The notes under the pieces are model-generated. The model searched no databases, was not told where the DNA came from, and worked only from the letters and a program-made list of their open reading frames with translations. From assembly GCF_000002075.1 (NCBI RefSeq), contig NW_004797278.1, positions 1,826,459 through 1,890,458 of the forward strand: 64,000 nt of DNA, read 5' to 3'. Positions 59,201 to 64,000 of this stretch are shown here, in pieces. Position 1 is the first letter of the stretch. Each line of letters opens with the position of its first letter. Both the position numbers and the translations under genes were made by a program. This DNA is from Aplysia californica. Taxonomy: Eukaryota; Mollusca; Gastropoda; Aplysiida; Aplysiidae.

Positions 59201-62098
59201 CATCTTCTTGCATTTTAAATGATATTCCATTTTGGAGTTTATTATCACAAAAACCAAACCCAAGATTTTCACGAAATGTCAGTGCTTCCCTTGAGACAAC
59301 AATACTTAAACTGTGTGAACAAGTGTTATTTGTGCAAGGCGAATGTGTGATTTTATATGATTTTTTTAAAAAGGGTACCCCTTCCCCTGTGATTCACTCG
59401 GATCTTTCATTTCTCTTCTTTTTACTTTGTCTTTAGAATTGCGTTATCTTTCCAACATTTCTCTTATTGATTTTCACAAATATTTTAGCCCAGTTAAGAA
59501 ATAGAGAATAAACATACAGAGGATTCGCATTTTCAAAAGCTGCACGAATATTACAGAACTTGTGGTGGCAGAATACTGTCAGGCAAGCAGAAGGCACAGA
59601 AAATGCGACCCCTGCAGAGTTTTAAATTTGCGTCAGACATTCTCTTGGCCTCTGGTGTAAGCATTACAATGGACTCACAGACAGTGCATTAAAAAAACAT
59701 CTGCACAGTTTTAGTGGACAGGATAAGACATAAAGTAACATTGCTATCAGGGCACTATAACCGCCTGGTTTTTCTGAAACTGCTCGTTTTCTCTGCAGTT
59801 TACACCTCCCACTTATAAACATTGAACACATTAAAGTAGCACCTCTATACTTTCATTTTGTTCTGGGTGTTGTTCTGAACCACCATCGTTTGCTAGAGGC
59901 AGCGAAACACACAATAGACATACAGGTAAGTGAACAATCAGGGGAAGACTATAAAGGAGTTTAGTTGTCACTACGCATTATGGCAAAAACTGGAGCCGTG
60001 GGGATCAAGGAACTAAATGGGGAGTTTAGACATTTAGAAGGATGCATAGCACTATCTGACTCTGAAGAGGAGAGAATTAACTTTCCAGAACAATTGACGG
60101 AGAAAGAAGACAGGTTGTCTGAGTTACGGTATGAACCCCTTAACCCTGTTCTAGCCCTATCTCATTTAGACACCATACCTGACTCACACAACATCACACC
60201 GCAGGCATATCACAGCCACTCTTTCATTGGCAATCACTGCCACAAATACATCATGAGTCGCGTTTATAAAGACCTCACTGCATTTATTGTAAAAGAAATA
60301 GTAGAAAACACCAACAGCCAAAACATAATTGACACCGCTTACACTCTCGGAGAAAAATTCAGTCAATTAAACAATGCTTGTAGGGGCGTTCCCATCCACA
60401 TCTCACACAGCCAACCAGTGTCAAAAGACAGACTACCACACATTGACACATGCATCAAAACTTACATGTCATTATACGGGTGGATACAAACATATGGGTT
60501 TGGTTTGTCTTTACATGGGGAACAGGGTGGTGAACTTATCCATGCTTATGTGGCAAAACTAGAAAGAAGAGAAGCTGGGATATGTAATATCCAACAAGTA
60601 ACAGCTGAAAGTAGTCATGCAATCTCAGCACTCATGTCAAATCCAGAAAGTCTATTATCCAACGTGCCTCCGACAAAGAAAAAAAAGGTGGTTCTGCAAT
60701 CAACTCTTCACTACTCCAAAACCGAGAACAAAGTGAGTTTTGATATTTGACCATTTCTGGTGTATTTTATCAGGGTGTCCAGCAATATTTCCCAGAAAAA
60801 TTTACTACCTGGAAAAAAAATTTACTACCCAGCAAATCAAGCCCCACACCAGCTCGAAAAAGGGAGTTAATTTGCACCATCAATAACATATTATATTATT
60901 ATTACATAACATATGGAACGAAAAGAACACACAACAAAGTCCAGTCGACAAAATGGAGGATAGACAGACGATCGCAAGCTTGCTCGCAGCTAGATTTAGT
61001 TTTAGTAAGGTTTTTATGGCGCTCGCAACTGCATAGGTGATATGAGCGACAAGGGGTGGATGTCAAAAGAGAAGTCCAAACGGGGAATCAAGCTTCGACT
61101 ATCAAGACACCCCGGAAATAGTAGTTCACAAGCATGACAAACATACAAAAGAAATAGAGGAAAATGACGATAGTAAAGAAGAGGACAGAAAAAGCATGTA
61201 TGAGCATGACATTGATAAATCAGCCCATATTTACAATTCTACCGTGCATAAGAACATGTTAATATCCTCCCTTTGGGAACGGCCTAAAGACATTTCAGTC
61301 AGTAGCACTGCTCTGGTGGTGGTGGGAGGGGGAGGGGGAGTAGACACTAGTATGTTGCAGGCATTTCAGGCACTACTTCTGATTTCTCTTACATGACCTG
61401 CTCAGTGCCAGTACTTATCTACACAAAATGTCACGTTTGCTATGGCTATAACGAACACTCAGATTCAACAAGATTTTAGGTAAGGCCCGGCGACCTCGTT
61501 GAATCCGAGTTCCACTGCATAGATCTAGATCTAGATTAGATCTCTAGATCTAGATCTAGATCTAGAATCTAGATTCTATAGCTTTGCTATCATACTTCAT
61601 GTTTAAAATTTTTTAAAAAATTTCATCATTAAAATTAAGTGAACGAAACGTACAGGCTAGGTCTAGATTCTAGATCTAGATTTTAGAACTTACCAATGCA
61701 AACATGTTTTTGTTATCACCCTCTTGGTACATTGGTGGGAATGGTCGTAAAACTGAACTGAACCTATAACTTCTAGCAGCTGAAACAAAAAGACACCACA
61801 ATAAATCACAGCAATAAATGTCAGTTCTAATCAAATCTGCGATATCAAGCTTCATTCTTGGCAGCCCCAAATTCGTTCCATTTGATGAGCTTTCTCCCGG
61901 ATGTTGCGATACATCTCGTCGTTTTCTCTCCATAGCTTCTTCATTGTCGTCATTATCATTTTTTCTAAAGTTAAAGTCATCGCCGGAAGATTCGACATCG
62001 TTAGGAGGATCCTCCACGACAGAAGAAGACGCGCCTGTCGCGGGGAATTTATCGGCGTCTGGCTCTACATTTTGATCATGAGCAGTACTGTGCTCCAT
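44098..62098 (-). CDS. PARP16, tail-anchored mono-ADP-ribosyltransferase (6 exons, complete)
   Basis: Six exons join in phase to 405 codons. PARP16 sits in the ER/nuclear-envelope membrane by a C-terminal anchor, mono-ADP-ribosylates proteins from NAD+ and acts in ER stress signalling. Residues about 1-85 are an acidic, Ser-rich extension that human PARP16 lacks. [10 protein letters not shown] opens the helical domain. The catalytic fold has [17 protein letters not shown] (His about 229), [11 protein letters not shown] (Tyr about 259) and [20 protein letters not shown] (Tyr about 329), the H-Y-Y triad of mono-ARTs rather than H-Y-E. The C terminus has one hydrophobic helix, [18 protein letters not shown], and a short basic tail. 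All junctions keep frame and no lesion is seen. Introns carry LINEs, Harbinger-like and TA-type elements. Confidence 0.95.
44435..44575 (+). mobile_element. SINE-like family 2, copy 2 (diverged)
   Basis: Body only: ATTTTGTTGAGTATCTCCAT, GCTGTATCCCACTCACCCTG, GGACAGGCAGC, GCCTCCTAAATTACC and CAATCCGATTAAAG, aligned in order with 43130-43335. No clear tRNA head. Confidence 0.5.
44580..44690. repeat. AATAAT tract with TAGCGC / GCGCTTTACA block
   Basis: (AAT)n followed by GATAGCATTTGTATAGCGCA and CTATGCGCTTTACA. This layout is common as a dispersed repeat end in marine invertebrates; here it is a short fragment. The two GCGC blocks are partly inverted. Confidence 0.6.
44767..45388. mobile_element. 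piggyBac-type MITE (TTAA target)
   Basis: 622 bp bounded by TTAA on both sides (44763-44766, 45389-45392), with inverted ends CTCTTTCCGGACGTA and the complement of CTCTTTCCGGACATAG. TTAA plus CYCTTTCC ends is the piggyBac pattern. No transposase. Confidence 0.83.
45518..46341. mobile_element. TA-flanked TIR element, family C
   Basis: 824 bp. Left end CAGTGCAGTCCACTTATAAC; right end complementary to CAGTGGAATCCTGTTATAAC; TA on both sides. No recognisable transposase. Lies in PARP16 intron 5. Confidence 0.82.
46395..46560 (+). mobile_element. SINE-like family 3, copy 2
   Basis: GGCTCAGTTGGTATGGATCA head-like sequence, CCTGGTTCAAAACCCC as a B-box-like block, then AAGGCTCTCCACCTACTTAC and CTACCTCTTAATTAT. 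Matches 36864-37000 in order. Confidence 0.55.
46624..46675 (-). repeat. Solo SINE-type 3' tail
   Basis: AGTTTTAGTAGAGATTTTAC then GGCGCTCGCTACTGCATAAG. No body attached. Confidence 0.7.
46676..48311. other. PARP16 intron 5, near part
   Basis: Contains dispersed repeat R1 copy 2 at about 47310-47600. Otherwise AT-rich and unassigned. Confidence 0.4.
47310..47600. repeat. Dispersed repeat R1, copy 2
   Basis: Ordered matches to 34130-34400 (AAATATCTCGAC, AATGGGTA, TTTTTTCAT, TTTAAGATGATACCAACAAC, AAAAATTGA). Confidence 0.7.
48312..48453 (-). CDS. PARP16 coding exon 5
   Basis: Completes a Gly codon, then [17 protein letters not shown] and [20 protein letters not shown]. Acceptor tttgacag, donor AATTCA|gtaagt, phase 2. 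Confidence 0.94.
48645..49516. mobile_element. TA-flanked TIR element, family D
   Basis: 872 bp. Left end CAGTCAAACCTGCCATAACG; right end complementary to CAGTCAAACTTGTGTAAGAC; TA on both sides. Subterminal blocks AACGGAAACCTG and CTAAGACGGAAAATG repeat within each side. Lies in PARP16 intron 4. Confidence 0.83.
49517..50468. repeat. Local direct duplication in PARP16 intron 4
   Basis: About 49780-49990 and 49965-50180 share CGGCAGTTTCCGAAAACGGT-like sequence, AAGAACCTCCTGCAGTTA, CAGTCGTGACTTTGCAAGTC-like sequence and GTGAAAATGGCTTC. An imperfect tandem pair of about 190 bp. No coding function seen. Confidence 0.55.
50469..51223. mobile_element. TA-flanked TIR element, family E, copy 1
   Basis: 755 bp. 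Left end CAGTGAAACCTGCGTAAGAC; right end complementary to CAGTCAAACCTGCCCTGACT; TA on both sides. GGCCGTATAAGACAGGTGGC near the left is mirrored by CAGGTGGTCGTCTTATAGAG on the right. A second copy is at 35018-35830. Confidence 0.85.
51294..51462 (-). CDS. PARP16 coding exon 4
   Basis: [18 protein letters not shown], then [18 protein letters not shown] and VKCQVKE. Acceptor gttctctag, donor AAAGAAG|gtacat, phase 1. Confidence 0.94.
51595..52313. mobile_element. TA-flanked TIR element, family I
   Basis: 719 bp. Left end CAGTTAAACTTGGATAAAAC; right end complementary to CTGTGAAACTTGGATATAGC; TA on both sides. The subterminal block ACTCAGATTCAA recurs at about 61460, next to a TTGAATCCGAGTTCCACTGC end, so a fragment of this family lies in PARP16 intron 1. 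Confidence 0.78.
52327..53233. mobile_element. TA-flanked TIR element, family A, copy 2
   Basis: 907-bp relative of 9603-10541, colinear throughout (TAAGATCCCACCGCTTACGA, AGTCACCCCTAAGATCCC, GATCAACCAAGAGTGAAAAG, ACTCTTTGCTCGCCA). TA on both sides. It sits only 13 bp from element I, in PARP16 intron 3. Confidence 0.87.
53369..53572 (-). CDS. PARP16 coding exon 3
   Basis: 68 codons ending in the NAD-binding motif [16 protein letters not shown] then [11 protein letters not shown]. Acceptor cccttcag, donor AACAAG|gtaaag. Confidence 0.94.
53573..54860. other. PARP16 intron 2, near part
   Basis: No gene seen. CAGTAGTCTCCGCCTAAACT at about 53952 is a stray end of the family A element without its body. 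A run of G lies at about 54250. Confidence 0.4.
55330..56765 (-). mobile_element. I/Nimb-like LINE, 5'-truncated, 3' end intact
   Basis: Only the 3' portion of a LINE remains on the minus strand: RT thumb, RNase H, a Cys/His C-terminal motif and a short 3' UTR ending in a GAAGAAGAAGAAAGACTGAG-like tail at about 55330-55350. Upstream it stops abruptly in a 60-bp tandem array. Confidence 0.85.
55382..56770 (-). pseudogene. LINE ORF2 C-terminal part: RT thumb, RNase H, Cys/His motif
   Basis: 462-aa uninterrupted frame. The start ([37 protein letters not shown]) is the RT thumb. RNase H has [44 protein letters not shown] and [18 protein letters not shown] with all catalytic acids. Then [15 protein letters not shown] and [20 protein letters not shown], a CCHC-like motif common at the end of I-superfamily ORF2. 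The lack of stops suggests a rather recent insertion. The first residues come from flanking sequence. Confidence 0.85.
56763..57150. repeat. ~60-bp minisatellite
   Basis: Six imperfect units, each with TTAGATCTGGGCTTATC, ATATAAGAAAAAA and ATTCGACGGCGC blocks. GATCTGG starts recur near 56775, 56831, 56892, 56953 and 57013, then a diverged, longer last unit. The period is 60-61 bp. It abuts the truncated 5' end of the LINE. Confidence 0.88.
57412..57552 (-). CDS. PARP16 coding exon 2
   Basis: 47 codons, [18 protein letters not shown], then [18 protein letters not shown] to KDSA. Acceptor ccttttcag, donor AGTGCT|gtaagt, phase 0 at both ends. Weakly conserved helical region, placed by the LLSW motif. 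Confidence 0.87.
57869..58258. mobile_element. TA-type TIR element, family N, copy 2 (right end lost)
   Basis: Begins GTGCAGTCAAAAATTAGTGG and is colinear with 40327-40720 (TCGCACAATGACTT, GTATTCTAGAA, TGGGGCAATATC, CAATATGCTTATTGAA, CCACTAAAAAGTG). Ends where the Harbinger-like remnant starts. Confidence 0.78.
58262..58866 (+). mobile_element. PIF/Harbinger-like remnant
   Basis: Bounded by TTAA at about 58262-58265 and 58863-58866, consistent with the TTA/TAA targets of Harbinger. GGTTTCCATGTGT and GCGTAGTGTGCAA near the left recur inverted near the right. It holds an N-terminal transposase fragment and an 11-bp-arm palindrome. Confidence 0.62.
58400..58690 (+). pseudogene. Harbinger transposase N-terminal fragment
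   Basis: [19 protein letters not shown] is followed in another frame by [18 protein letters not shown], then a stop, then [12 protein letters not shown], a stop and QVLV. The pattern RxRxFGxYHxLxxEL...YFRLxxEQF is the usual start of Harbinger transposases. The DDE part is gone. Confidence 0.7.
58867..59964. other. PARP16 intron 1, unassigned
   Basis: No repeat family recognised. A donor-like CATACAGGTAAGT at about 59920 lies just before the open frame at 59965. Confidence 0.35.
59965..60750 (+). CDS. Unassigned 261-aa open frame, possible transposase C-terminal part
   Basis: An uninterrupted frame inside PARP16 intron 1, antisense to it. No signal peptide or membrane segment. Residues about 165-215 read [20 protein letters not shown] then [23 protein letters not shown]. 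An EQGGExxHA motif followed by a basic helix is seen near the last catalytic Glu in some multi-copy invertebrate transposase-like proteins, so a mobile-element origin is likely. Ends with a basic KKKKVV patch. The better start may be the internal MAKTGAVG at residue 6. No known host function; could also be the last exon of a larger gene. Confidence 0.45.
   Translation: MSLRIMAKTGAVGIKELNGEFRHLEGCIALSDSEEERINFPEQLTEKEDRLSELRYEPLNPVLALSHLDTIPDSHNITPQAYHSHSFIGNHCHKYIMSRVYKDLTAFIVKEIVENTNSQNIIDTAYTLGEKFSQLNNACRGVPIHISHSQPVSKDRLPHIDTCIKTYMSLYGWIQTYGFGLSLHGEQGGELIHAYVAKLERREAGICNIQQVTAESSHAISALMSNPESLLSNVPPTKKKKVVLQSTLHYSKTENKVSFDI
61003..61197 (-). mobile_element. Tail-sharing repeat, copy 2
   Basis: Plus-strand order: AGTTTTAGTAAGGTTTTTAT, GGCGCTCGCAACTGCATAGG, GCGACAAGGGGTGGATGTCA, TGACAAACATACAAAAGAAA, AAAATGACGATAGTAA. 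Matches 31971-32192 along its length. Confidence 0.75.
61455..61520. repeat. Fragment of TIR family I
   Basis: AACACTCAGATTCAACAAGA and TTGAATCCGAGTTCCACTGC correspond to subterminal and terminal parts of 51595-52313. Confidence 0.5.
61518..61682. repeat. ATCTAG hexamer clusters
   Basis: AGATCTAGATCTAGATTAGA-type tracts at 61518-61580 and 61660-61682, the same motif as around ARMC6 exon 1. They lie directly downstream of PARP16 exon 1 (in its sense). Confidence 0.85.
61694..62098 (-). CDS. PARP16 coding exon 1
   Basis: 135 codons from [14 protein letters not shown] to NKNMFAL, donor GCATTG|gtaagt, phase 0. It holds the acidic extension and [15 protein letters not shown]. Four or five extra residues (around CCDLLWC) precede LFVSAARSY relative to human. 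They coincide with a T-rich stretch ending CAG, so an alternative acceptor there is possible. Confidence 0.88.
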
Positions 62099-62445
62099 TC
62101 TTGTCCAATTCCCCTAGCCTTCTTTGTCGCTATATTTCCTGCAAACTGTGAGCCTTAGCTGCTCAGGAAAATAAGTTCGCCTTCACACAAGCTATATCTA
62201 ACTGTGCCATTATTGTTTGGTCTTGGTGTCTTGGACTGATGTGTTTACATTATTTCTCTTGCACCCTCCCTCCTACTTTTTATTGTGTAGGAACAGGAAC
62301 TGAAAGCTTCCATTTCCGGTTAGACACGTCGTCGGTGTTGGGTGTTTTTGAAAATTAATAATAATATCTCGCTTCAGCTCACATTATAATTTTTAAGTAA
62401 TGCCTGCGTACAGCGCAAAAAAAAAAAGATCAATACATCGGTATG
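62099..62445 (-). promoter_or_regulatory. PARP16 5' flank
   Basis: Presumed promoter and 5' UTR region upstream of the PARP16 start. No TATA box is obvious. A TTCCGGTTA block (about 62313) could be an Ets-type site. Inference from position only. Confidence 0.3.
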
Positions 62446-62660
62446 GGTTTAACGCCCCTATCAACACTATTAGGTTATATAAGGGGCGGGACCTCCTAGT
62501 TTAAAGTCCGTCTCCGATAGGACCGAGCCAAGTGGGAAGTTCTTGTAAAGTGCCTTTCCGTCGGACCGAGCTGAGCCTCGAACCCCCGAACCCGATCAAT
62601 ACAGTAACGAGACGATAAGCCTACTGCACAATCCGTCCTGTCAGAACTAGGATTAAAAGT
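62446..62660 (-). mobile_element. Possible further SINE
   Basis: The minus strand has TCGGGTTCGGGGGTTCGAGG as a B-box-like block and AGCTCGGTCCGACGG; the plus strand has GGGTTTAACGCCCCTATCAA. Only one copy is present, so the family cannot be tested here. Confidence 0.4.
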
Positions 62661-62908
62661 TGAAAGAAAAATGAGTTGTTTGCTTTTTAGCGCCTAGAAA
62701 CTAAACTAGGCCTCAAAGGTTGTTTATGATAATATATAGATATCTATTAGTTTTATAAAGACGCTTGTCCTTGCGTAAACAATCAGCTTGTGTGTGTGAG
62801 AGAGGGGGGAGGGGGAAAGAACACACAGAGAGAGGGAGAACACAAGGACCGGAGGAAGAGTGTGTGAGCGTATTTTTCAAGCTTTCACACGACGTAGGCT
62901 AGTGTTTA

Positions 62909-63552
62909 GCGCCCCGTAAAGACTCAAATTTTTTTTCATTTTGACGTGTACCCTATACGATTAAATGTTTTTGTCAAACATTAGTTTGTGCCAAAAGTTT
63001 GTATTGGGCTGACCAACAGCGTTGGCTCTTGCTTTAGCCTTGCGAAGAAAAACAAAAACGAAAGTTAATTTTCTTTTCCATTTCTTCTTTTGTGGCATCT
63101 GCGTACCACTCCCTGTATTTCAGCAGCTGAGCGTCATAGGCAGCTTCTTTTTTTATCGCGGTCACTAGATCAAGAATCTATATATTCTTTACTTTTAACT
63201 TTCCGTAGTTCAGGCAAACTCAGGTACCCTTCAATCAGCTCCAAAATATACTTTTTTTTTCATCGTTTGATAGGGCCATGATGATGTAAAAAGTAGGCTA
63301 AATCTTTTCTATCCTTCAGCAACTGAAAAAATGATGTTTGTACAAATAAAGTTGATGAAGCCAACACACCATCAATTAATAATTTGATGGTTTGACAAAA
63401 AAATATCAACGGAAAACAGATCTGTCTAATATTTGACATCAAATTATTTGACCATCAAATACGGCCATACACGATCGAAAAACTATCAAACAAAATTAGT
63501 GTCAAACATATTTGATCAAACCAGCTAACAAATTTAAGCCTGTACGGGGCAC
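62909..63552 (-). mobile_element. Harbinger-like derivative carrying a MADF fragment
   Basis: Inverted ends GCGCCCCGTAAAGACTCAAA and the complement of GTGCCCCGTACAGGCTTAAA. TTTA is present on both sides (62905-62908, 63553-63556), compatible with a TTA-type target. CATCAAATxxTTTGA-type inverted motifs fill the right side. It contains a broken MADF-domain frame, the usual companion of Harbinger transposase. Confidence 0.72.
63060..63279 (-). pseudogene. MADF-domain protein fragment
   Basis: Starts MALSNDEKKKYILELIEGYL then SLPELRKVKSKEYIDS and a stop. A second frame continues with KKEAAYDAQLLKYREWY and ATKEEMEKKINFRF. LIExxxxxPxLxxVKSKEYxDR...AxxxL...VxKKINxLR is the MADF pattern. A frame change and the missing C-terminal half make it dead. 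Confidence 0.7.
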
Positions 63553-63556
63553 TTTA

Positions 63557-64000
63557 CATGAGGTTGGGGATGAAGGGTGAGGGTGGGAAGGCACTGAATT
63601 TGTCTATATATTGTTCAGGTTTCATAGTTTTATTTTAAGTTTCAATTGTGTGTGAAGCGTATGGCTAAAAACCACATTCCCAAGCAACTGAGTTGCTGTT
63701 AAATGTACCATAAAGGAAAAAGGCTACTAGTATACGGACTGAAATTGAAATGTGAAGTCGGAAAGTTATAATACACGTATTATTATATATACAATAGGCT
63801 CAAAACCGAACAGAGAAGGGGTGAGATAAATTTAATCTTGATTGATTTGTTCAGATGCTGGCACCCAGGGGCGAAGGCTGATTTGTTTGACAGGGTAATC
63901 AAAGTGAAATGGGACCAGATAGGGCCTGTAGATATCACACAAGAATCTTACTCGAGGCGGCGACTCTGAGTTGTGAATGAAAACAAATCCGGAATTCATA
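63557..64000. other. Right edge, no feature seen
   Basis: Upstream flank of PARP16 beyond the Harbinger-like element. No exon, repeat family or RNA gene recognised. Confidence 0.5.

Noticed and set aside
1-64000. LTR retroelements, Polintons, CRISPR arrays, rRNA genes
   Set aside because: I saw no paired LTRs, protease/integrase or capsid frames, regular spacer arrays or rRNA-like stretches. The reverse transcriptase traces are LINE-type.

Overview
This is a eukaryotic, intron-rich, AT-rich window that looks like an animal genome. The long introns, tRNA-derived SINEs, decayed I/Nimb-type LINEs, many TIR transposons and (TG)n and ATCTAG arrays suggest a lophotrochozoan, most likely a mollusc such as a gastropod. 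The species assignment is inference, not proof.

Three host genes can be reconstructed from exons with consistent splice sites and reading phases. (1) GEN1, the XPG-family Holliday-junction resolvase, lies on the minus strand. Its first five coding exons are at 15571-15408, 12129-12015, 11049-10960, 10637-10548 and 625-435, and the rest lies beyond position 1. (2) ARMC6, an armadillo-repeat protein, lies on the plus strand and is complete: coding exons at 24164-24280, 28044-28713, 29552-29697, 32709-32978 and 35926-36135 (470 aa), with a probable 5' UTR exon ending at 23090 and a poly(A) signal at 36192. (3) PARP16, an ER-tail-anchored mono-ADP-ribosyltransferase, lies on the minus strand and is complete: exons at 62098-61694, 57552-57412, 53572-53369, 51462-51294, 48453-48312 and 44254-44098 (405 aa). 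ARMC6 and PARP16 converge; GEN1 and ARMC6 diverge. The three genes have unrelated jobs (DNA repair, armadillo scaffold, ER ADP-ribosylation) and no operon-like logic is seen.

Almost everything else is mobile-element sequence. Introns and spacers hold five copies (plus one fragment) of a tRNA-headed SINE, a second repeat family that shares only the SINE's 3' tail, three further SINE-like families, and two 5'-truncated LINEs with RNase H. They also hold a 3.4-kb TIR transposon with perfect 33-bp ends, a P-element/THAP9-like remnant, two Harbinger-type remnants (transposase and MADF pieces), a piggyBac-type MITE, a palindromic MITE, and at least eight TA-flanked non-autonomous families. Seven of those share one terminal consensus and look like pogo/Tigger derivatives; a 48-aa pogo-type HTH fragment is also present.

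The most notable structures are these: a ~1.5-kb tandem duplication in GEN1 intron 5, one copy of which was interrupted by a LINE with a 12-bp target duplication; a DNA transposon whose TA target duplication forms positions +5/+6 of the GEN1 exon 4 splice donor; a probable GC-AG intron in GEN1; an (AT)n tract in place of a polypyrimidine tract before ARMC6 exon 4; and a palindrome-bearing ~205-bp direct repeat in ARMC6 intron 1. No convincing LTR retrovirus, Polinton, CRISPR array or rRNA was seen.
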